Positions 41,301 through 53,069 of a DNA stretch of 64,000 bases are shown here, one piece after another. This DNA is from Mactromeris polynyma (lineage: Eukaryota > Mollusca > Bivalvia > Venerida > Mactridae), in NCBI GenBank assembly GCA_032209605.1, contig JASFXZ010000018.1, positions 2,793,904 through 2,857,903 of the forward strand, in the 5' to 3' direction. The first letter of the stretch is position 1; each line of letters starts with the position of its first letter. The notes beneath the pieces were generated by a model. The model was not told where the DNA came from and did no database searches. It saw nothing but the letters and a program-made list of their open reading frames with translations. Made by a program: the position numbers and the translations under genes.

Positions 41301-41929
41301 TTAATGCCAATATGACTATGTTAAATAGTCGTAATGCTTTGTCAAATAATTTGACTTCTATATCTACTTAACAAAAATCAGTAGTTGACTACTGTTTTGT
41401 TAGTCATTGACAGTTGCATTTGTTTGAAATGGTTTGTGTTATAACTCTGTCTGATCTGGTTCCGAATTGTGACAGTTTGAGAACGAGTGTATCCGTTTCT
41501 CTTCCTGATCATTCATAACTTACATGGAATTTGTGTATGCAACATTTTAAACATATTTCAAATTGTTGAAAATTAGAACAATATTTCATAAAGTTAGATG
41601 CATGAAGTCAATACTAATTTGTTTATATGATATGTTATTTCAAAAGTCCCAACGGATGAAATACATGATACCTGTTCAAGCGTCTGTTGAAAACAAATAT
41701 AACATATTGTTAGTTAAAGAGCCAACATCCGTCTGACAGGTATGTTATGAGATGGTTTAGACTAGTTGTCCAGATGTAGAAGGGACGGAGTAACTTTGAC
41801 GGAAGTAGAATCAAGAAAATGGTGATTGCGTTTTCTTAAGAAATGAAAAAAAAAATGTCTCATGAACTTATTTCTATGGACATAAAGGTCGTGTGTAACT
41901 AGGGTAGTTGTCCTTTCATTGCATTTTTA
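41301..41929. other. Gene-free stretch
   Basis: No exon or repeat is recognised. Confidence 0.4.
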
Positions 41930-42150
41930 GCTCACCTGACCACGAAGTGCACATGGCGAGCTTTTTGAATGATGAATGTTCGTTGTCCGTCGTCGTGCGT
42001 CAATATTTTCTTTAAACAACATCTTCTACAATACTACTGAATGGATTTGTCCAAACTAGACAGGAATGATTATTGGATGGACCTCTTTCAAAATTGCATA
42101 AATCGTTCCGGTCTGCTGCATAAGTAGGTCACAGGAGCAAAAAAGTCTCA
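41930..42150 (+). repeat. 'agctcacctgaccacgaagt' dispersed repeat, copy
   Basis: It contains 'gtccgtcgtcgtgcgtcaat', 'ctactgaatggatttgtcca', 'ggacctctttcaaaattgca' and 'aatcgttccggtctgctgca'. It aligns with 45432-45640 and, inverted, with 2413-2560. It is one of the repeats that point to a bivalve host. Confidence 0.8.
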
Positions 42151-42823
42151 AATTACAATATTTTTCCTTTACATACAAATTGAAGTTAATATGCTTGATT
42201 TTACATCATAAATATACAGTAGTACTGTTCAAACTTTTAAGCCTGCAAACTGCTCTGTTTTACTTATATTGAAACCATAGTTCTGAATTCCCTTTGGACA
42301 CATTCGTTCTTGCCCTTGATACATGTAACCTCGAGTAATGATTTCAGTAATTATTTCAATAATGTGTGGTATTTTGGGAGTTTTTAGAATTTTGCAATAC
42401 TTGTGATTTACCTGAAAATTGGGACAAGGCAAACATCTGTTTATGACTGATAATCGTGACTTTTAAGAGTACATACTTGACCTTTAGGTACTGCTTAGAT
42501 TACAAGGACGTTTTAAAGATTAAAGTTTTTTTATGTTTGCTTACATCAGTTGGTGTAATATTAACATGTGGTTTTGATAAGGAATGATTTCAGTACATTC
42601 ACACAAATGGGTCATAACAGTATTACAAAATTCAGCTACTGGCACCAGTTTGAAAATTTTATTTTTCTGACCTTGTCCTGTTTTGGTGCTATTTGTCAGT
42701 TTCTCTGTGATACACATGGCCGACATAAATTATATTTTGTTATAATGATGTATGTAATCGAACGTTTCTTTCTCTATCAATAACCACATTACAAATTGCT
42801 TATTGTTTTGTATTTAATACTAA
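42151..42823. other. Gene-free stretch
   Basis: Short frames occur but none has a recognisable domain. I searched by eye for the cathepsin catalytic-Cys exon expected upstream of 43460 and did not find it. Confidence 0.4.
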
Positions 42824-43231
42824 AGTCAATCTTGTATTAAGAGACCGCCAAAGGGTCAGACAAAAAGTGGTCTCTTAATGAAACGGTATTTAATACAAAG
42901 CTTGGTTCCAGATAAGATATCGGGTTTCAATGTGTTCTAGTCTGTTACTATACATACATTTGTGTTAAAAATACAATGTACAAAACAAACAGTTTTATTC
43001 ATTTACTTAATCTTTATAAATTAATTTGCAGTCAATTATGAATAAGCGGTCGTTTAAAGGAAAAAGATGACTGAAAAAACCTGACGTTGAATGCCCGCTG
43101 GTCGCCTTAAACAAAAGTCGCTTAGCAAAATGTAAAGATATAGCGAAAATTGTCGGGAGGTTTTTCAAAGCGGTCGCTTCATGCAAATGGTCGCGTAAGA
43201 CACGTGGTCGCATAAGCAAGCTTGACTGTTT
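42824..43231. mobile_element. MITE-like element, 'gtggtcgctta' family, copy 2
   Basis: Ends 'aaagtcaatcttg' and 'caagcttgactgt' are inverted repeats. Inside are 'attaagagaccgccaaaggg', 'gtggtctcttaatg' and 'gacacgtggtcgcataagc'. It matches the element at 1037-1613 over both ends but is shorter in the middle. Confidence 0.72.
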
Positions 43232-43459
43232 GTATACTATATCTCTAAATTTAGAAATCGATTTTTTTAACATCTCCAGTAATACGATATTTTCTCTTAA
43301 CATTTTGGTAATCACCTTATGTTATGTATTAGTGCAAGTTAAATTTGCATAAGCCCCCACGATGTAAGAAAGTATACATATATTCTCAAGAGCTCAATAA
43401 AATGTAAATGTGCCTGCAAATAGTTTAATACAATACATAATACTGTAACATTATTTCAG

Positions 43460-45089
43460 AACTGGTTGATTGTGAAAAAATAGATGAGGGCTGTAACGGT
43501 GGCTTACCGTCTAATGCTCACAAGGAAATTGAAAGACTTGGTATGTGTAACTAAATAGATAAAGATCTTTAGCTTGGCTATATGCACACTGGTCAAATAC
43601 CTAAGTTCTCATCGTTCTCGGATATGAAAATTATAAATCAGGGGTTCCAGATGATTTTTCAACCCCTGGAATTTAAAAAGAAGCCACAATTTTACCCTAA
43701 GGATTCTGACTGAGGGTCAATTTGATAAAATGCTATAAAATGGTAAAATCCAGTTGAAAATTATCAAAATGACCCTTGAGATTCAGCACCTAGTGGAACA
43801 CCTGATAGTTTGGTTTCATTAATGTTTTATTCAGTGTAATGTAATTGATATTTGTTGTTTTGAGATGGGGTTAAGAACAATGGTACATAGAGATAAGTGG
43901 ACAGGGTGTAAATGCTAGAAATATTTTTGTATCTGAACATAACACAGTTGGACTGGCTTCATCCAGTGTTGTTGCTACATTGACTTAAACATCTTTCGTA
44001 CGAACAATTGCAAATTACAGTATAAACTGCCCATAGCGACAGCTATCTGTAGCATAAAATCGCAGCATCCAACACAACGAAATGGTCCAGGCTAACAACA
44101 ACACCTGTCAAATGCAACATTTCGCCACTGTTGGTCCCATTGATGTTAATCCTATGAAATTCACATCTCTTTATCGATCACTAATTGATTAGTTGATAAA
44201 AATGGACAGTGTGTAATTATTTTTGACTTAAAACTCTAGATCAAATTGTCATCTAGTTATAATTGATGTCCAGGTAAGTAATGGGGCTGTTCACGCTATT
44301 TATACATGTATTATAATTGTATATTATATATTTGTCTTGTTGACTTATATGAAAATGGAAAAGATGTAATAAAAATTGAATTTGTTGTGTTCATCTTATT
44401 ATTTACTTATACATATTATACATTACATGGAATTGTCAGCATCGTGCTGATAGTATGGATTAATTCAGAAAAAACGAAGGAAAGCAAACAATTGTGTATA
44501 GTTTCTTAATTAGGAAGTGACTTGTTTAGTTAAAAAATGAAAGTGTTTTTAAGATAGAGTTGGTACAGGAACTGGTACCATGAGTTTGACTTCAGGTATG
44601 CTGCTGACTGGCTTTGTTAATTTGTTGACTGTAATACGTTTGTTCCTCTGTACATATAACATTCTAATGTTATTATTTTTTCTTTATTTCTAGAGATGGC
44701 ATCCTGACTTGCTGTCAATGGACCAATTTCTATGCTTTTGCTATGCAGGTAATCAATAGTTAAACTAAACCAAAGCTTAATGCATCAATCTGTATCAAAA
44801 TTGTTGCATAACAAACAGTCTTCAAAAGCTTTGTACATTAAGTTGCTATTCTTTATTTGCAACCGACGTTTTGGTGCTAACTGTAGTTATTTCAAGTGTG
44901 ATCAGTCAGAGAGAGACAACTGTATTATGGTAAGAGGTTATTGGTTCAGGAGTTACCCACCTTATGTCATTTGATTACTGATGTCTATTTCCAGTTCCAT
45001 ATGGGAGGAATATCACATCCATTGAAGATATTCTGTAATCCTGGGAGTCTTGATCATGGTGTACTTAGTGTTGGATATGGAGTCCGCAA
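43460..45089 (+). pseudogene. Cathepsin F-like cysteine protease, partial and broken
   Basis: Three exon-like blocks with AG/GT borders are seen. 43460-43540: '[20 protein letters not shown]', 'HKEIERLG'. 44694-44748: 'EMAS', then TGA where Trp is usual, then 'LAVNGPIS'; about ten bases appear lost before a tail that in another frame reads 'FAMQ'. 44995-45089: 'FHMGGISHPLKIFCNPGSLD', 'HGVLSVGYGV', with the active-site His in LDHG. This is papain-family (C1A) sequence, closest in my reading to cathepsin F, a lysosomal protease. The exons for the catalytic Cys, the segment between the first two blocks, and the catalytic Asn are not found. The stop and the frameshift indicate a pseudogene, or an assembly copy with errors. 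Confidence 0.82.
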
Positions 45090-45431
45090 GTGCTCATATT
45101 TACTGTTTAAAAACTCAAGCATATAGCTGACCTATTTAGTCCAATGAAACAAAGCCTCTTTTGGCTTCCTCGTAGACTATTTCTTCATGTATGTTCTGAC
45201 AAATGGTTGCATGTTAGCTTTATAAAGCATTCTTGACAAAGAAGTGTTCCCTTTGACTAATTGTCTCTATAATGATTCAGATTGTGCCTACAGTTTTTGT
45301 GTAATAGACACTAGACGTTTTGTTGTGTAATGCTAATGGGGCAAATCTAATTGTATGTACATTATCTTTGGGCAGTTTTACCAATGGTAAGTTTTCACTA
45401 GTAGCTACGACTACACCATCATACCTTTTTT
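45090..45431. other. Gene-free stretch after the cathepsin-like exons
   Basis: The expected final cathepsin exon (motif NSWG) is not visible here. Confidence 0.4.
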
Positions 45432-45640
45432 ATTAGCCCAACTGATTACGAAGTTTTTAGGATCGATGATTGTCCGTCGTCCGTTGTCGTACGTCGTGCG
45501 TCAACATATTATTTAAACACCATCTCTTCCTTTACTACTGAATGGATTTTGTCCAAACTTCACAGGAATGATCCTTGGGTGGACCTCTTTCAAAGTTGCA
45601 TAAATCGTTCCGGTCCGCTGCATAAGTATGTCACATGAGC
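45432..45640 (+). repeat. Dispersed repeat, second copy of the 41930 family
   Basis: 'gtcgtacgtcgtgcgtcaac', 'ctactgaatggattttgtcc', 'ggacctctttcaaagttgca' and 'aatcgttccggtccgctgca' align with 41990-42130. Confidence 0.8.
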
Positions 45641-46185
45641 TAACAATAGATGTTATAAGTGTAAACTTTGAAAATCTTTACTTGGGTGGTATATATGGTC
45701 GTCGACAAGCTTGCTACATCGTAAAGGGCACGACGATTCTTCAACACTGAAATGTGTTAAACGCGATGTGTTTGTACCAGGATTCACGACCATGGCCGGA
45801 ATTAGGTTCAACGGCAAAACCGAGATGAGGGTCACCCCTAAAGATGTAAAGGTTAATTCTCAGTACTATATAGACAAAGTATTGAAGCCAATAATAACAA
45901 ATGATGCCCCAAGAAAGTTTCCATGTGATCAATTTAAGGGCATGGAATTTCTCCAGGAATGTGCTGGTACGTCATACGCCAAAACAGACGTTAATGTACA
46001 TGCGCAAGCAAAGCATGAACTTTGTTACAGCCAACAAGTGGATGCCTAAATGTTCGGATACCGCCTAAGTGGATTTTATCAGTTGGGGATCCTTTATAGA
46101 CGTTTACAGAAGCAGAAAATCTACACTTTGGCAGGCCTTAAACGAGCGTAATCTGTAGTTAACAAGATGCTGGAGTCGAGGCCCA
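45641..46185 (+). pseudogene. mariner/Tc1-like transposase fragment
   Basis: The frame at 45711-46049 reads 'VPGFTTMAGIRFNGKTEMRV', 'NSQYYIDKVLKPII' and 'MEFLQECAGTSYAKT'. After a frameshift near 46005 it continues 'MNFVTANKWMPKCSDTA', 'VDFISWG' and 'RKSTLWQALNERN'. The pattern 'G.tFnGKT....vl.P......f..D.a..H.A......wmP..sPD..p.dF' is that of DDE transposases of the IS630/Tc1/mariner superfamily. The expected 'QDGAPAH' block reads 'QECAGTSYAK', so the catalytic Asp is lost. The N-terminal DNA-binding part is absent. Confidence 0.75.
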
Positions 46186-47451
46186 AACGATGTAGGGTGA
46201 TCTACATTTATAACCTCCGTGAATCCCAACTTGACATTTTTTTGCAATGACATTGATATTATGTGTCATTTATAGATCGAATAAAAGTGTTTCAAAACTG
46301 GCGAATCACCTCTTGTACTTATATATAGCAATGTCGGGTACCTAAACTTGCATTGTAAGTCATTTACGGCATTGTCAGGTGCCTACCCTCGCCTTTACCC
46401 GGCTTGTATATAATTGTAGAGTAGCTGTGTACACGTTTCATGCTTGGACGAAATTGCGTAAGATACGTTAAACAGAATATAATATGTTTATGTAATTAAA
46501 GTTGGAAGTCAAAATAACACAAAAATACGAATAATTATAATCCCTATGGTTAGTTTAGCACTGAATTAGTTATGCATTGACACTAGTATTTTTTGTAATA
46601 TGTGTATAACCTACTACATTGTACATGTGCACATGTTTATATCAGCTTATATGATATTGTATCCAATACAAGCATTTTGTTTCATAGGAATGTTATTGAA
46701 CTATGGAATGCTCTTTATGTATTTGGATTCTCTTAAAAAACATTGTTTTAGAAATTAATCATCTTATGAAGTTTGTTAGTGACATGTACATATAATTATA
46801 TTATGCCTTGCATAAGATACGTTGTTCAAGCACATAAGATGGCCACATGGTGACGTCTAAGATCTAGGTAATGCATTTCTATCGAAGTATATACATTGTT
46901 GTTTGTGTCAATAATAATCACAGTGCGTACACGTTGCTATTTTAAAATGTATAATATACTATCCGAGTCGAAAAAAAATGCTTAGGTCAATTTTCGTCAA
47001 TCGCATTGATACATTTTTAATATTGTTTGCATAAATGAAAAATATTGGATAAAGTTGTTCATAAACCATTTTGACATACACTTACTCTTTTTATTAATCG
47101 CTGTTTGGAAAAAGACAGACACTAAAGACGAAACAGTTTTGAAGAATAGTAAAAATCTGGCTATGACAATGAATCTTTTAAAACAAACAGGCATTTATAC
47201 CGACAATATTCAGTTAGAACTCAAATTTCACAATGTGAAAAGTACAGATTGGTAATAATATGGGAACGATGGAAAAGACGTAATAGAGGTAATATTTCGT
47301 TATATTGTATTCGATGTACAGTTGTTGGTGATCACCTGTATTAAACAATTTTTATTACAAGAGCACTTAAAATCCTGCCCGAGTGCTTTTACTATATGAA
47401 TATTATCTTACGATCATCTGTCGCCTTCCCTTCTAAGTCTAGCTTAAATCT
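46186..47451. other. Gene-free stretch
   Basis: AT-rich sequence. The repeated phrases 'caatgtcgggtacctaaact' and 'cattgtcaggtgcctaccct' (about 46330 and 46372) form a weak short duplication. No exon is recognised. Confidence 0.4.
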
Positions 47452-47505
47452 TTCAGTTTCATCCAACACGTAACATCCTTAATGGGCCCCACAGAGATTT
47501 ATGTC
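47452..47505. repeat. Left arm of a distant inverted repeat
   Basis: 'tttcatccaacacgtaacat' with 'aatgggccccacagaga' is matched in reverse complement at 49110-49155. The arms are 1.6 kb apart and could be ends of a transposon, but the match is interrupted and no target duplication is evident. Confidence 0.5.
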
Positions 47506-48421
47506 AATTGTTTACCATAACATTTATCCAGATCTCAAAAAGCGATTTATATTTTGAATTTATTTTCATGAAAATATTCCTAACGTTATTGCTTCCTAAA
47601 CAATCTATCATATTTTGGCATTATTTTCTTCCTTTCTTCTTTCGTAAACAAAAGAGGTCTGTGTACATGTTGTTGATATGGGGTTTGAATTAATTCAGAT
47701 TTATAACCAGACATTGTTTTTATTTTCAATTGGTATTCGTAATATTTTTTGCATTTTTCTAAACATTAAGTTGTTTTTCTTGCTTTGAAATGTTATTGTG
47801 TGTTTGTTAGGGATTGAATGATATCATGATATATTACAGTATCCACTTTTGTGTGAATTTCCCTTCCGTCTGCTATGTTGGTCATTTTGATGTTGTGGAG
47901 AGCTCATTCCTCGACCGAGATACCGTTGGTAGCGGTTGTTGTAGTACCGTTGTTTTTACATCCTCCTCATTTCCATAAAAAAAGTATTCGGTACATTAGT
48001 AGAAGTTAAGTTGAATTTGAGGTATTTAATATCATCTTACAGTTGATCACCGAAATAAATTGCAAAGTGATTTATAAATATCCCTTTTTATACTCTCACT
48101 ACGTGCAGAGTTTGTGGGTGTCACAGCTTTGGTCAATATCTTGAATGTGTCGCCAATTAGTTCTTTAACTCCTGTAAGATTCCCATAACATTTGTGGAGC
48201 AGCGTCAAAGTGTATTGAGTACTGGAATAAATACCAGACTGAATAATTTCTGGGACTTCTGCATTGCAAATTCATGCATTTTTGTGTCCTGTTTAAATGT
48301 TAATGTTCGTCAACTTTGGGTACCTGCAAGTTCTCAACAGTTTTTGGTCATTTGTGTTTCAATTCTAATGCTTTTAATTTATATTTATTCGGTTTTGCTT
48401 TAAAAGTTGTTCTTGTTAAGT
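47506..48421. other. Gene-free stretch between the inverted arms
   Basis: No exon or recognisable repeat is seen. Confidence 0.4.
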
Positions 48422-48636
48422 TTGCCAAATTTATAGTTGTGCACCTTGGGTTTCATGTCTGATTACGCCCAGTAAGTGTAAAATTATTGCCCTGGACTTA
48501 TCACTATAATCAGTACAGTTGTTCACTTGGTATTTTTGATACACATTCACAAACTATGAGCAGAATAATGGCATTTGCTTTTGTGGCAAAGGCTGCAAGT
48601 GGGGGCATCTGTATCCTTCGGACACATTTCTAGTTT
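48422..48636 (+). mobile_element. Helitron-like 3' end, copy 1
   Basis: It aligns with 52860-53069 over about 210 bp ('agttgtgcacNttgggNttN', 'cgcccagtaagtg', 'aatcagtacagttgtt', 'cacaaactatgagcagaata'). It ends 'gggggcatctgtatcc', a short hairpin stem with 'ggacac', then 'atttctagt'. A GC-rich hairpin about ten bases before CTAG, next to T, is the Helitron 3' signature. The 5' end cannot be placed. Confidence 0.68.
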
Positions 48637-49109
48637 AGATACATGTTTAGATCGAGTATTAGTCCTTACATCGTTATGTATGGAAAAAACGACACACGTG
48701 ACAGACCGTGTTATCGTACAAGTATCTAATTATTGAATTGCCTATAAATCATCCAATGTAACATGGTTCATGTATTTTGAATAGGTGTAGTTGCCTCTTG
48801 CACAAAATTCCAGTATTTTATTTTGACACGTGCAAGAAAATAATGGCAAAACACACATTAACACTCTGTCATATGAGCTCTTCGTCTATAAATAAATATT
48901 ATATTCATCAAAGTAAGCCGCTTCTGTGCATGGCGTGACATCATGAATTCAGTTATGACGAAGTATTGTCAGATATTAACTGGAATATTATTATTAAGGA
49001 TTACATACGTCATTTTTATTCAGTGAGTATAAAGATTTTTATCGGCACGAGTCACAAACAAAAACATAAAAGTCGCATATGATATTGGCTGCTGACCACT
49101 GTATCATCT
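48637..49109. other. Gene-free stretch
   Basis: No exon or recognisable repeat is seen. Confidence 0.4.
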
Positions 49110-49155
49110 CTCTGTGGGGCCCATCAATGAGTTTATTTGTTGGATGAAATCCTAT
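49110..49155. repeat. Right arm of a distant inverted repeat
   Basis: 'tctctgtggggcccatcaat' with 'tttgttggatgaaat' is the reverse complement of 47452-47505, with about ten mismatched bases in the middle. Confidence 0.5.
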
Positions 49156-49865
49156 GGGGCATATTAATTCACAACTTCATTCACACAATATCCTTTACAC
49201 AAATGAGTAAAGAACTAGGGGTGACAAATACGACCAGGTAAATACTTAGTGACACGGTTATGAAATGGAATACACAGCATAACCATCATTATTATTGCAG
49301 GAACCAGATTCGTGTAGCCGTTTAATCTTCCAAATGGTTAACCGATTAACCGAACATCACATTGTTCCGTGTTTCGTATTTTGCTGTGTATATTTTTACC
49401 ATGACATTGGTAAACAAGTCTTATATTCTGATGTTTGTACTAGTTCTGATTGTGTTTTATTTTTGCTACATACTGAACATAAATTATAAAAACAAAAAGA
49501 AATATCAATCATGTCAATTATTTTTAATAAACATCTTCTTTTTTATTTCAAAGACAATGCATTTTTTATTCTGATAAATTGAAGTATTCAAAAGCATATA
49601 TTCATTCAACAGACAGTTACAATCTATTCGAATACAACAATGTTAAAACACAAAGTTCATTACAAAATCATTTATCCGTCTATTTAAATATCCCTGAATT
49701 CTCGAACACACTATCGGGTGTTCTGACTATCATTTGAAATAAACAACAATTAACTGATATTTTCATTAAATATTTGTAGCAAACAACGACATTATAGACA
49801 CATTTTATTACAATAGTTTTGATTGATGTTCATATCGACATTCAAGTATAAATTTGCCAGTATCT
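49156..49865. other. Gene-free stretch
   Basis: No exon or recognisable repeat is seen. Confidence 0.4.
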
Positions 49866-49926
49866 ATTAAGTGACCACTTTATTAAGCAACAAACGTTTT
49901 GGCTGTACCTTGGGTGGTCTTCTGCA
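49866..49926 (-). repeat. Fragment of the 'gtggtcgctta' MITE-like family
   Basis: In reverse complement it reads 'gaccacccaaggtacagcca' followed by 'aaacg' and 'gtggtcacttaatagatact', matching 1057-1113. It is a single-ended fragment. Confidence 0.65.
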
Positions 49927-50178
49927 TTTATTTTAGCCTAGGAAATGTTATTGTCAACTATATGTTGGGTGGATTTTAGAATTGAATAAAAAGGCTTGAT
50001 CAGTTGGAGTCAAGTGAGCATGTAGAACCACCAAGACTATCATAATGACTGTTTTTTTTCAGTTGTTTTCACTGAATATAAATTTGAAATATATTTTGAA
50101 TTTCTCACACATGTGATTGTCTATAAAATTAAGATGCCCTACTGCTTTGTTCAATGAACAATAAATTAATGTTCCTAG

Positions 50179-50472
50179 ATAAACCAGATTCACCGACAGA
50201 ATGTGGTCCAATTAGTGGTATTATCAAAACAACATAGGCAACTATACAATGGAAAAAAGGATTCAATGGTGGACCAATTCAAACATTCGTATTGTTATAC
50301 AAGAAATTGTCAGACATAGAATGGGAGAGTATTAATGTCAATGAGAGTGGTGATGTTATGAATTACACTCTTACCAAACTAGAACCAAACACACCATACC
50401 AAGTGAAGATTTACGCACAGAATCGTGCTGGTAATTCAAGCATTAGTGAAGATGTCAACATGCGTACATTAG
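50179..50472 (+). CDS. Fibronectin type III exon of a membrane receptor (contains an in-frame TAG)
   Basis: The exon is bordered by 'gttcctag' and 'gtttgtacc', phase 1 at both ends. It encodes one complete FN3 domain: 'PDSPTECGPISGIIKTT', stop, 'ATIQWKKGFNGGPIQTF', 'VLLYKKLSDIEWESI', 'NYTLTKLEPNTPYQVKIYAQ', 'NRAGNSSISEDVNMRTL'. The B-strand Trp, the 'L.P.T.Y...v.A.N..G' core and the G-strand Ser are present. The TAG lies just before the B strand, where any residue would be tolerated, so it looks like a nonsense mutation and not a splice border. The phase matches the transmembrane exon at 57929. A cell-adhesion receptor of the Ig/FN3 type is likely; upstream exons were not found. Confidence 0.82.
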
Positions 50473-50564
50473 GTTTGTACCTTAATAAGTTCATAGAGCA
50501 TGTGTTCGTTGTTCTTACTTTTTGTCCAATATTCCTCGAGCCTTTTTCACTGTATTTTTCATGA
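50473..50564 (+). other. Start of the intron after the FN3 exon
   Basis: Donor 'gtttgt' at 50473. The frame happens to stay open for about 90 bp beyond the donor, but the sequence no longer resembles FN3. Confidence 0.5.
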
Positions 50565-50706
50565 TAGCCAATGAAAGTCAGCAGTAAACTCCACTACCTA
50601 TGAAAGTCAGCAGTAAACTCCACTACCTAGCAGTAAACTCCACTACCTATGAAAGTCAGCAGTAAACTCCACTACCTATGAAAGTCAGCAGTAAACTCCA
50701 CTAACT
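50565..50706 (+). repeat. Minisatellite, 29-bp unit, about 5 copies
   Basis: The unit 'tgaaagtcagcagtaaactc' plus 'cactaccta' is repeated at 50571, 50600 and after; one unit is truncated to 'agcagtaaactccactacct'. It is intronic. The near-identity of the copies indicates recent expansion. Confidence 0.92.
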
Positions 50707-52586
50707 ACAATATATGGATTATTGTGATGTAAATCTGTCTGACAACTTACTGTATGTTTCTTTTAGACATATTAATTATGTGAGCGGACTTGGATGTAGA
50801 GATGGACTTCGGAACATGAAGTAAAACTAAGGGTGTTCTAAACGTATTTTGGCAAATTGTTATAGGCCATTATCAGCAAAAAACTTATTTTTTGTAACTT
50901 TTATTTACACATGAATAAGTTTTAGTACATGTATATTCTTGTTTTAAGTAAACACCCACCAACCTGTTTTGTTTTCAAATGTTTTGACAATATTCTAAAA
51001 AAGCGAGCAGTATACTATGTACAACATACACAAATTAAAACCTAGATGATACTTGAAAGCAGTACAGAGACAATTCATCGTGCATTTCAATTATTAGTTA
51101 TTGTACGATTCAGCCATAATATATGCGATCAAATACAATAAACCCAATTAATCTGCATTGAATGTAAATTGGAATTACTGTTGGCGTCAACTTCTTAGTT
51201 GCATAACGTTTCTTGCCCAGCCTCCTTCTGACAAATAAGAATTCCGCCGCTACGAAATAAATGTTGTACTTCTGCTTTGTTGCCTATAACCTGAACCTCC
51301 ACTGCATATCAGGAGAAGATTGTTTGAAGATTATGATGTGGAATCATCAGGAGAAATGTGTTTAGGTTATTTGCTCAGCAGAGATATTTATATTTCATTG
51401 AATTTTTTGAAATAATAATTGAATCTCCTGAAACATTTATTGATCATGTGAATGTAATCATATTCATCGCAACATTGCATTATGTTTTCTAGAAAAAACC
51501 AAGTGCTTCTTGTTTTCAGGTGGTTGAGGTCATATCCTTCATATAACTTTCTTGCTGTGTTATTTAACTTATGTTTGCAACGGTTAAAGGACTTATAAAG
51601 GAAATGATACCTGTACTTGACAATACATTGCATCTTTATTTACACTGGCCTACAGTGGAGGAGTGGTCAAACCTATGGAGTAACTGGAATAAATTTGACA
51701 TAGCTGTTGGTGCAATTGAGTTATATAGTTGTAGAAAATCAGCAGCAGTTTTAAACAGGACATAGACGCTTTCACTGTATTCACACCAAGGTAGACAATA
51801 ATGAGTAATTTGGCATAAACAGACTGGATTTCTTGGTTATCAGAATGATGCACAGCAGTGTATGCTCATGCAGCACATTTGTCAAAAACTTCCATTTCCT
51901 GGTAATTGTATATTGCTGGCTGATACAATTCATCCCAACAGGTTACCAGTCATGACACCCTAGCACACAGCTATGAAGAAAAGTTTGAGACATCACAAGG
52001 CGTGCACGTAAGTGTGGCAAATATATTTCACGTTACAACATTCAAGTGGAGCATTAGATAGCAGAACTTTATACATATCACTGTATTGGTTCTCTGTGGT
52101 GGCACCCAAAACCATTCCCGCCACAAACATTTCGAGTCAGGCTGATATTACAATCATACATATTTTGTATATAGCTGTTCATGAAATGAGTTGTTGATTG
52201 ATTAGAGAAATATTGTAGGGTTTACAGTATTTATATTGTAAATATATTCTCTGTTTTCTAATGTTTTATGTCTGAAACATTGATTACAAATTAATAAAAC
52301 ATTGAGAACATTTACACTGTGCTCCGATGTTCATCTCCACATACAAGTTTGTTTACATATAAATATTACTATTAACTCTTGTATCAATATTTGTTACAGA
52401 CATACTAACTCACTGACACCATTAACACCAGTATGTGTTTATACCCCCCCCCCCACCCTTCCTCCCTTTACAAACAAAGGTTGGGGGAATATACTGGAGG
52501 TGGTCGGTCGGTTAATTTCATTTGTGACGGAACATTTTCTACAGTTTTTGTAGGAATTTCATGAAACTTAAATAGTTTTTGACATA
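50707..52586. other. Intron sequence without recognised exons
   Basis: The only notable structure is a poly-C tract near 52443-52455 followed by 'cacccttcctccc' and 'gggggaatatact', similar to the poly-C ends of the repeats at 552 and 4865. No exon is recognised. Confidence 0.45.
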
Positions 52587-53069
52587 TTTTCCCTTAGACA
52601 TATTGTCTGTCTGTCTATCCGTCACAAAATCTTGTGTCACTCATATATCCAAAGGTATATGAGCCAGAGTCATAACGCTTTACATGATATTCACCAACAT
52701 GTGTAGTTGTGTACCTGGGGTTTCATGTTTGGCTGTGCCCAGTAAGTGCAAAGTTATGGTCATTGACCTAGTTAAGATATAGCTTACAGAGTATGCAATC
52801 ATGTGTCGCGCATATCTCTTAAAGAATTTGAGCCATGGTCATAATATTTTACAGGAATGTTTACCAACCTGTATAGTTGTGCACTTGGGGTATGGTAACG
52901 CCCAGTAAGTGCAAAGTTATGGCCCTTGACTTAATCACCATAATCAGTACAGTTGTTAGTTTGGTAATTGTGATACCCTTTCACAAACTATGAGCAGAAT
53001 AATAGCATTTGCTTTTGTGACAAAGGCTGCAATTGGGGGCATCTGTGTCCTATGGACACATTTCTAGTA
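52587..53069 (+). mobile_element. Helitron-like element 3' part, copy 2
   Basis: Two internal units ('gagccagagtcataacgctt', 'gagccatggtcataatattt'), each followed by 'cccagtaagtgcaaagttat', precede the terminal block. It ends 'gggggcatctgtgtcctatg' and 'gacacatttctagt': a 6-bp perfect hairpin (gtgtcc/ggacac) and then CTAG-T. The inverted relative at 4430-4905 and the copy at 48422 confirm a dispersed family. It is intronic in the receptor gene. Confidence 0.75.
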
